From: an uncultured Peptostreptococcaceae bacterium
GTDB taxonomy: Bacteria; Bacillota; Clostridia; Tissierellales; Peptoniphilaceae
DNA: 10,622 bases
Direction: 5' to 3'
Assembly (NCBI GenBank): GCA_945910665.1
Contig: CAMDZK010000019.1
Location: forward strand, 1 to 10,622
The position numbers and the translations under genes are program-made. The notes under the pieces are model-generated. The model saw only the letters and a program-made list of their open reading frames with translations, searched no databases and was not told the origin of the DNA. Numbering within the stretch: position 1 is the stretch's first letter; each line of letters begins with the position of its first letter. Shown piece by piece: positions 7,996 through 10,622 of the stretch.

Positions 7996-8196
7996 CTACT
8001 CAGACCTGTTTTCATTTGAAAACCGAATTCCTAGAATTTCTTCAACAGCTTCACGAGGGACTCTATCTAACTTTCGAGATTGATAGTAGGTATGCCCTTT
8101 TGTAATCATCAATTCTTTTGCTTTTTTTATGATGTCTGCTGAAAAAGAAGTTCCATATCCTAGCTCAACTAAATCTTTTTTTGTGACCGTTATCAT
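7996..8196 (-). CDS. DUF3173 small protein, probable excisionase-like partner of the integrase
   Basis: This 66-residue basic protein matches the DUF3173 family, found beside integrases in Gram-positive integrative elements. MITVTKKDLVELGYG opens a likely helix-turn-helix (about residues 3-30), followed by HTYYQSRKLDRVPREAVEE and a helix ending near residue 57. Its size and place just upstream of int are those of a recombination directionality factor, but that role is inferred. I chose the start at 8196 because AAAGGAG lies five bases before it. A longer in-frame version from 8241 adds 15 residues (beginning MNIGVFL) and would start at the predicted transcription start, so it is rejected. It is unrelated in sequence to Tn916 Xis as I remember it. 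Confidence 0.88.
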   Translation of the reverse strand: MITVTKKDLVELGYGTSFSADIIKKAKELMITKGHTYYQSRKLDRVPREAVEEILGIRFSNENRSE

Positions 8197-8246
8197 TATT
8201 ACTCCTTTCCCATTATAGGCTAGGAAAACTCCAATATTCACCTATA

Positions 8247-8255
8247 ATTATATCA
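8247..8255 (-). promoter_or_regulatory. Probable promoter of the DUF3173-int operon
   Basis: On the - strand this reads TGATATAAT, an extended consensus -10 identical to that of guaA. No strong -35 is visible at the right spacing. The start would fall near 8240, about 44 nt before the DUF3173 ATG. Confidence 0.5.
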
Positions 8256-8691
8256 AATATTTTTATGATAATACATTGACAAGAGAAGAATATCCCAGCA
8301 ATCGAACAGCTCTAGCAAAGCTCACGGGCATTTCACCCCTGCATGATTTTCATGTAGCCGTACCCATTGTCTGCGACGCTACTAACGCTCGGACTGTGGC
8401 TATACGGGAGTATCATTATCACGATAAGAAAGTCATGGCAACAATCCTGCTAAAGATTGTTTACGAAGTTTTAACATGAATCGCTCGCTATCTTCATAGA
8501 TCATGGCGTGTTAGTTCGTTGGCTCTTTTCTTATCGAAACGTATTCGATTGGCTTTATTCAATTGTCAAAGAACGTTTGGCTTGTTAGCCTATCAAAACA
8601 TACTGAACATACAGTAGGCTTTGATGGAATAACAAACCTCCCAAATCGGGAAGCGTGGAACGGTTCAACACGCTTCCACGAAAAAATGAGA
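8256..8691. other. Structured region between orf8 and the DUF3173 gene, no convincing gene
   Basis: Apart from the doubtful frame above, this stretch holds a series of hairpins. ATCGAA-acgta-TTCGAT lies at 8533-8549. GGCT-TGTT-AGCC lies at 8579-8590. A long imperfect hairpin runs 8590-8627: eight pairs, a 3x3 internal loop, then TACTG/CAGTA over a six-base loop. At 8649-8680 GGAAGCGTG can pair with CACGCTTCC (9 bp), or CGTGGAA with TTCCACG (7 bp), but not both. None is followed by a T-run in the direction of transcription, so these are not ordinary terminators. The region could be the long leader of a read-through transcript, an untranslated RNA, or protein-binding DNA near the recombination genes. 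Confidence 0.45.
8276..8479 (+). CDS. Doubtful 67-codon open frame opposite the recombination operon
   Basis: The frame runs from a TTG codon to a TGA and would encode 67 residues. It contains no other early start codon, and no ribosome binding site precedes the TTG. The product has no motif I recognise. Base composition is somewhat richer in G+C than the neighbouring genes. It lies on the strand opposite the flanking element genes, inside a region full of small hairpins. Short hypothetical proteins are sometimes annotated at this place in Tn916-like elements, but I could not decide whether this is one. It may be non-coding sequence that happens to be open. Confidence 0.2.
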   Translation: MTREEYPSNRTALAKLTGISPLHDFHVAVPIVCDATNARTVAIREYHYHDKKVMATILLKIVYEVLT

Positions 8692-8922
8692 TTATTTAAT
8701 TTCGAACGCTAAAATCTTGGTGATGAGTTTTGTTTCCATTCTGCCACGTAGGGTTTCATCAATAACCATATGAGAATTGCCATATTCGTCTGTCATGCGA
8801 CGCAAAGAACGTTTTGAGGTATACCCTCGATAATGTTTAACAATCTGATTAATTGCTTCCACGTCGCCATCTGTCGCCTTTACAATGAGGGGGAAGGGAA
8901 CCCTTGGATAGGCTGTTTTCAT
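8692..8922 (-). CDS. orf8: Orf8-like helix-turn-helix regulatory protein (Tn916 family)
   Basis: This 76-residue protein resembles Tn916 Orf8 along its whole length, beginning MKTAYPRVPFPLIVKA and ending LITKILAFEIK. The segment around ATDGDVEAINQIVKHYRGY (about residues 16-34) is the typical small helix-turn-helix seen in this family, which is often annotated as a helix-turn-helix (HTH_16-like) protein. In Tn916, orf7 and orf8 together promote transcription into the recombination and transfer genes; here that role is inferred by homology. Its ATG overlaps the orf7 stop as ATGA (8919-8922), with AAGGAG inside the end of orf7 eight bases ahead, so translation is coupled. A 495-bp non-coding stretch separates it from the next gene downstream. 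Confidence 0.88.
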   Translation of the reverse strand: MKTAYPRVPFPLIVKATDGDVEAINQIVKHYRGYTSKRSLRRMTDEYGNSHMVIDETLRGRMETKLITKILAFEIK

Positions 8923-9341
8923 TCTTTACACTCCTTCATGAATTCTTTAATCATGGCTAGTCCACTTATTCGATGACGATAAACTGTTGAACGATTTACA
9001 TTTAGTAATTCTGCAATTTCCACATCACTCATATCCATAAAATAATGAAGTAAAATGATGTTCCGCTTGTTCTCTGGAAGGTGGCGTAAGGCTTCGCTTA
9101 ACAAATCACTTTCAACATTGATTCTTAATCCATACAATGTGAATAGTTGAAAATCAGTGACATACGTATCAACCGTAGAAAAAGAGGTGACAAGGTAGTT
9201 ATCTATTTCAGAAAATGAAACTTCTTTTTTGGACAGTCTGCTTAGATGTTTGAAATAATCTTTCCGTTCATCTTCAATGGCTTGTTTGCAGATATAGTCA
9301 AACTGATTTTCTATGGTTTCTTGAAAAGAAGATGGTTTCAT
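8919..9341 (-). CDS. orf7: Orf7-like sigma-70 family regulator (Tn916 family)
   Basis: The 140-residue product matches Tn916 Orf7 from its first residues (MKPSSFQETIENQFDYICKQ) to the end. The C-terminal third is a sigma-70 region 4-type helix-turn-helix: LPENKRNIILLHYFMDMSDVEIAELL with NVNRSTVYRHR (about 88-124). There is no region 2, so it is not a full sigma factor. The frame stays open to 9485, but the start at 9341 has GGGGGTG six bases ahead and begins exactly where the family begins. In Tn916, Orf7 acts with Orf8 as activator and Orf9 as repressor. The region just upstream is unusually structured: an intrinsic terminator at 9476-9517 and a 14-bp inverted repeat including the ribosome binding site (9350-9425). 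Both point to tight RNA-level control. Confidence 0.92.
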   Translation of the reverse strand: MKPSSFQETIENQFDYICKQAIEDERKDYFKHLSRLSKKEVSFSEIDNYLVTSFSTVDTYVTDFQLFTLYGLRINVESDLLSEALRHLPENKRNIILLHYFMDMSDVEIAELLNVNRSTVYRHRISGLAMIKEFMKECKE

Positions 9342-9349
9342 GTTTTTCA

Positions 9350-9425
9350 CCCCCTTTCTGTCGTGAAAGGGAGTGGCATGTACTTCTTTATCTCCCTTCA
9401 TACTAAGTCCCGACACGAAAGGGGG
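9350..9425 (-). promoter_or_regulatory. Inverted repeats that could hide the orf7 ribosome binding site
   Basis: In the transcript, CCCCCTTTC (from 9417-9425) is exactly complementary to GAAAGGGGG (from 9350-9358), which contains the orf7 Shine-Dalgarno. The pairing continues through CGACA/TGTCG with one bulged base, 14 pairs in all. Between the arms lie GAAGGGAG and CTCCCTTTC, which can pair with each other. CTCCCTTTC can also pair with the Shine-Dalgarno arm. The four segments therefore allow mutually exclusive folds. Confidence 0.6.
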
Positions 9426-9475
9426 ATTTGTTGCATAAGTGAAGAAAAATCTTAAAAGATATTCACGAAGTAGCC

Positions 9476-9517
9476 AAAAAAACACATAAACAGATTGTTT
9501 TCTCTGTTCATGTGCTT
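9476..9517 (-). terminator. Intrinsic terminator (attenuator candidate) ahead of orf7
   Basis: On the - strand, GCACATGAACAG pairs with CTGTTTATGTGT (12 pairs, two G-U), extending by two A-T pairs at the base, over a ten-base loop. A run of T follows immediately. It lies 135 bp before the orf7 start and after a short leader frame, so transcripts from upstream must pass it to reach orf7. Confidence 0.8.
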
Positions 9518-9568
9518 CAATTGTTCTGTCTATACGATTTGTAAAACCACATTGATGGTCATATTTAT

Positions 9569-9640
9569 CTAGTGTAGGTGGGTAAGTTTTTTTGATAAGA
9601 ACCTAATTAAGAGAATTAGATAGTGACGTATCTTTTTCAT
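9569..9640 (-). CDS. Possible 23-codon leader peptide upstream of orf7
   Basis: A 24-codon frame including its TAG starts at ATG 9640. The product begins MKKIRHYLILLIRF and is basic and Leu/Ile-rich, without a known motif. GGAGG lies 11 bases before the ATG, a rather long spacing. The GGAGG sits in the loop of a 9-bp hairpin (9640-9668), and the ATG begins at the foot of that hairpin. The frame ends about 50 bases before the terminator hairpin. Position and layout are those of a leader peptide in an attenuator. The coding claim rests on context alone. Confidence 0.4.
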   Translation of the reverse strand: MKKIRHYLILLIRFLSKKLTHLH

Positions 9641-9668
9641 GGCGACTGTGACCTCCATTCAGTCGCCA
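9640..9668 (-). promoter_or_regulatory. Hairpin presenting the leader ribosome binding site in its loop
   Basis: TGGCGACTG pairs with CAGTCGCCA (9 bp) over an 11-base loop that contains GGAGG. The A of the leader ATG is the last paired base. No T-run follows, so it is not a terminator. Confidence 0.5.
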
Positions 9669-9772
9669 ATTTTATCTACTTTTTAGCAGCATAACTAAAT
9701 TTTATATAGTTGTATGGGTAAATAAAATCAGCGACCTTTCTATTTGAGATTGGATTTATCACATTCATAAGC

Positions 9773-9800
9773 ATAATAGCGCTCTTAAAAGAACTCACAA
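9773..9800 (-). promoter_or_regulatory. Probable promoter for the orf7-orf8 leader transcript
   Basis: On the - strand, TTGTGA (9795-9800) and TATTAT (9773-9778) are separated by 16 bp. Transcription would start near 9766, about 125 nt before the leader ATG. It lies about 75 bp upstream of divergent orf9, so an Orf9 operator between the two is plausible. Confidence 0.45.
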
Positions 9801-9872
9801 ACTACATAACACGTTTTTCTATACCTGTTTCCACTTGGATAGGAACAGTAAAATGTATAGAGGTGGTTTATT

Positions 9873-10226
9873 ATGCGTAAAAAAGAAGATAAATACGATT
9901 TTAGAGCCGTTGGTCTAGCGATTAAAGAGGCTCGAATAAAACGTGGTCTCACCCGTGAACAAGTAGGAACAATCATTGAAATTGACCCACGTTATTTAAC
10001 AAATATAGAAAATAAAGGGCAACACCCAAGTACACAGGTGCTTTATGATCTTGTATCATTACTCCATGTGTCTATTGATGAATTTTTCTTACCTACAGAT
10101 AATTTGATAAAAAGCACTCGAAGGCTACAGATAGAAAAATACATGGATAGCTTTACAGACAAAGAACTATCCTTAATGGAAGCACTAGCAAAAGGTATCA
10201 ATGAAGCAAGAAATATTGAAGGCTAG
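9873..10226 (+). CDS. orf9: XRE-family transcriptional repressor, Orf9-like (Tn916 family)
   Basis: The 117-residue product resembles Tn916 Orf9 over most of its length. An XRE/Cro-CI helix-turn-helix domain spans about residues 12-72, with [17 protein letters not shown], then [16 protein letters not shown] as recognition and following helices, and [16 protein letters not shown] closing the domain. A short helical tail (about 84-115) follows. GAGGTGG at 9859-9865 precedes the ATG by seven bases. It is the only confident + strand gene of the element in view and is transcribed away from orf7. In Tn916, Orf9 is thought to repress the orf7-orf8 promoter, and the shared 9640-9872 intergenic region fits that arrangement. 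Confidence 0.93.
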   Translation: MRKKEDKYDFRAVGLAIKEARIKRGLTREQVGTIIEIDPRYLTNIENKGQHPSTQVLYDLVSLLHVSIDEFFLPTDNLIKSTRRLQIEKYMDSFTDKELSLMEALAKGINEARNIEG

Positions 10227-10246
10227 TCAGTAAAATTCAGATAAAC

Positions 10247-10294
10247 AAAAAGAGCCGATAAGATGAGAGTTTCATTTCTCAAATTATCGGCTCT
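10247..10294 (-). terminator. Terminator overlapping the end of the KTR gene
   Basis: AGAGCCGATAA (10251-10261 on +) pairs with TTATCGGCTCT (10284-10294), 11 bp, with an inner TGAGA/TCTCA pairing. On the - strand a run of five T follows. The KTR stop codon lies within the stem. It closes the tet(M)-KTR transcript and shields convergent orf9. Confidence 0.85.
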
Positions 10295-10472
10295 GCGTCT
10301 TGGCGTCTGGCTCTTTGATTGTTATTATATTCATTTTTTGAACATTAATTAAAGTTTCGTTCTTACATTTGGGGCAGTATAAAGGGAAATTTTTAAGTAT
10401 AGTATCCACTCGTATTCGTAGTCTTGTTTTATTTCCACAAATAGGACACAATATCCACTTGTAGTTTATAAT
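10284..10472 (-). CDS. Cysteine-rich KTR domain protein with a non-ATG start
   Basis: The frame encodes a small zinc-ribbon-like protein: YKWILCPICGNKTRLRIR, then NFPLYCPKC, and the family ending EPDAKTQSR. The two CPxC pairs lie about 21 residues apart and could bind one zinc. Proteins of this cysteine-rich KTR type are common next to tet(M) in Tn916-like elements; the function is unknown. No ATG, GTG or TTG exists between the preceding in-frame stop and the conserved WILCP, although AGGAGG lies at 10481-10486 in the right place. The start must be ATT (10472) or ATA (10469), or the start codon has been lost by mutation. The gene is 97 bases after tet(M) with no terminator between, so they are probably co-transcribed. 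Confidence 0.8.
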   Translation of the reverse strand: MINYKWILCPICGNKTRLRIRVDTILKNFPLYCPKCKNETLINVQKMNIITIKEPDAKTQSR

Positions 10473-10569
10473 AACAATCTCCTCCTTTCCACTTTAATTC
10501 AAATCTATATTAAAGAATATTTCATCTTATTTAATAAGAAACCATATTTATATAACAACATAAAACGCA

Positions 10570-10622
10570 CTAAGTTATTTTATTGAACATATATCGTACT
10601 TTATCTATCCGACTATTTGGAC
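10570..10622 (-). CDS. tet(M): Tet(M)-like ribosomal protection protein, last 16 codons only
   Basis: The window ends inside this gene. The readable C-terminus is PNSRIDKVRYMFNKIT followed by TAG. As I remember them, Tet(M) ends RIDKVRYMFNKIT, while Tet(O) and Tet(W) differ in the last residues (RHMFHK). Tet(M) is an EF-G-like GTPase that removes tetracycline from the ribosome. The identification rests on 16 residues plus context: in Tn916-type elements tet(M) sits exactly here, between the conjugation genes and the regulatory block. Whether the gene is complete, or mosaic with another ribosomal protection gene, cannot be told. Confidence 0.85.
   Translation of the reverse strand, partial: PNSRIDKVRYMFNKIT

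Larger units (their letters stand above)
6697..10622. mobile_element. Tn5801/Tn916-like integrative and conjugative element, one end only
   Basis: From the guaA end inward the order is integrase, DUF3173 protein, structured spacer, orf8, orf7, orf9 (opposite strand), KTR protein, and the end of a tet(M)-like gene. Orf7, Orf8 and Orf9 resemble the Tn916 proteins of the same names closely as I remember them, and their order and strands are the same. The integrase and its partner are unlike Tn916 Int and Xis, and the site is guaA-specific, which fits the Tn5801 branch. Conjugation genes are not in view, so transfer competence is inferred. Confidence 0.88.

Noticed and set aside
8197..8241. 15-residue N-terminal extension of the DUF3173 protein
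   Set aside because: A better ribosome binding site precedes 8196, and the longer start coincides with the predicted transcription start.
8649..8680. Hairpin after orf8 as an intrinsic terminator
   Set aside because: Neither strand has a T-run on the exit side; the T-run lies before the stem in the - transcript.
8256..8691. Origin of transfer in the structured spacer
   Set aside because: In Tn916-type elements oriT lies among the conjugation genes, and no relaxase gene or nick-site pattern was seen here.
9342..9485. 48-residue N-terminal extension of the Orf7-like protein
   Set aside because: The family begins at the Met encoded at 9341, which has a good ribosome binding site; the extension runs through inverted repeats and into the terminator.
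9640..9668. Hairpin as a terminator for the region upstream of orf7
   Set aside because: The - strand exit is ATGAAAAAG, not T-rich, and the loop holds a ribosome binding site instead.
1..10622. CRISPR array, tRNA, rRNA or insertion sequence
   Set aside because: No regularly spaced repeats, no tRNA or rRNA sequence and no transposase were recognised.

Overview
The window looks like a chromosomal segment of a low- to mid-GC Bacillota (Firmicutes), with one end of a Tn916-family integrative and conjugative element inserted in it. The host genes are Bacillota-like (YqjM/NamA-type old yellow enzyme, AzlCD, strong AGGAGG ribosome binding sites, short intrinsic terminators, extended -10 promoters). 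I cannot name the genus from these genes.

Chromosomal part (1-6708). The window opens inside a cyanophycin synthetase gene (cphA, + strand, about a dozen codons missing at the 5' end). A 63-residue one- or two-pass membrane protein and a terminator follow. Next comes an old-yellow-enzyme NADPH oxidoreductase (namA-like), closed by a bidirectional terminator shared with the convergent azlC-azlD operon, a branched-chain amino acid exporter on the - strand. A 264-bp divergent region carries an azlC promoter and a guaA promoter, and then guaA (GMP synthase) is complete.

Mobile part (6697-10622). The 3' end of guaA reads GAGTGGGAGTA, one base different from the 11-nt core I recall for Tn5801-type elements at guaA. 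Just beyond it, on the - strand, lie a tyrosine integrase and a DUF3173 small protein. They are followed by the Tn916-type regulatory block: orf8 and orf7 (HTH and sigma-like regulators, - strand) and orf9 (XRE repressor, + strand). After that come a cysteine-rich KTR protein and, at the window edge, the last 16 codons of a gene whose product ends like Tet(M). The cargo therefore includes a probable tetracycline-resistance ribosomal protection gene. The conjugation genes and the far attachment site should lie to the right of the window.

How it works together. By analogy with Tn916, Orf9 represses orf7/orf8, Orf7/Orf8 activate the recombination and transfer genes, and integrase plus the DUF3173 protein carry out excision. 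The sequence adds a plausible RNA layer: a promoter, a 23-codon leader with its Shine-Dalgarno in a hairpin loop, an intrinsic terminator, and then a 14-bp inverted repeat that would hide the orf7 ribosome binding site. A 495-bp stretch between orf8 and the DUF3173 gene has no convincing gene but is rich in hairpins. I found no CRISPR array, tRNA or rRNA gene. The window is mostly recognisable: the element belongs to a known family, and the less-described signals are in its non-coding regulatory regions.
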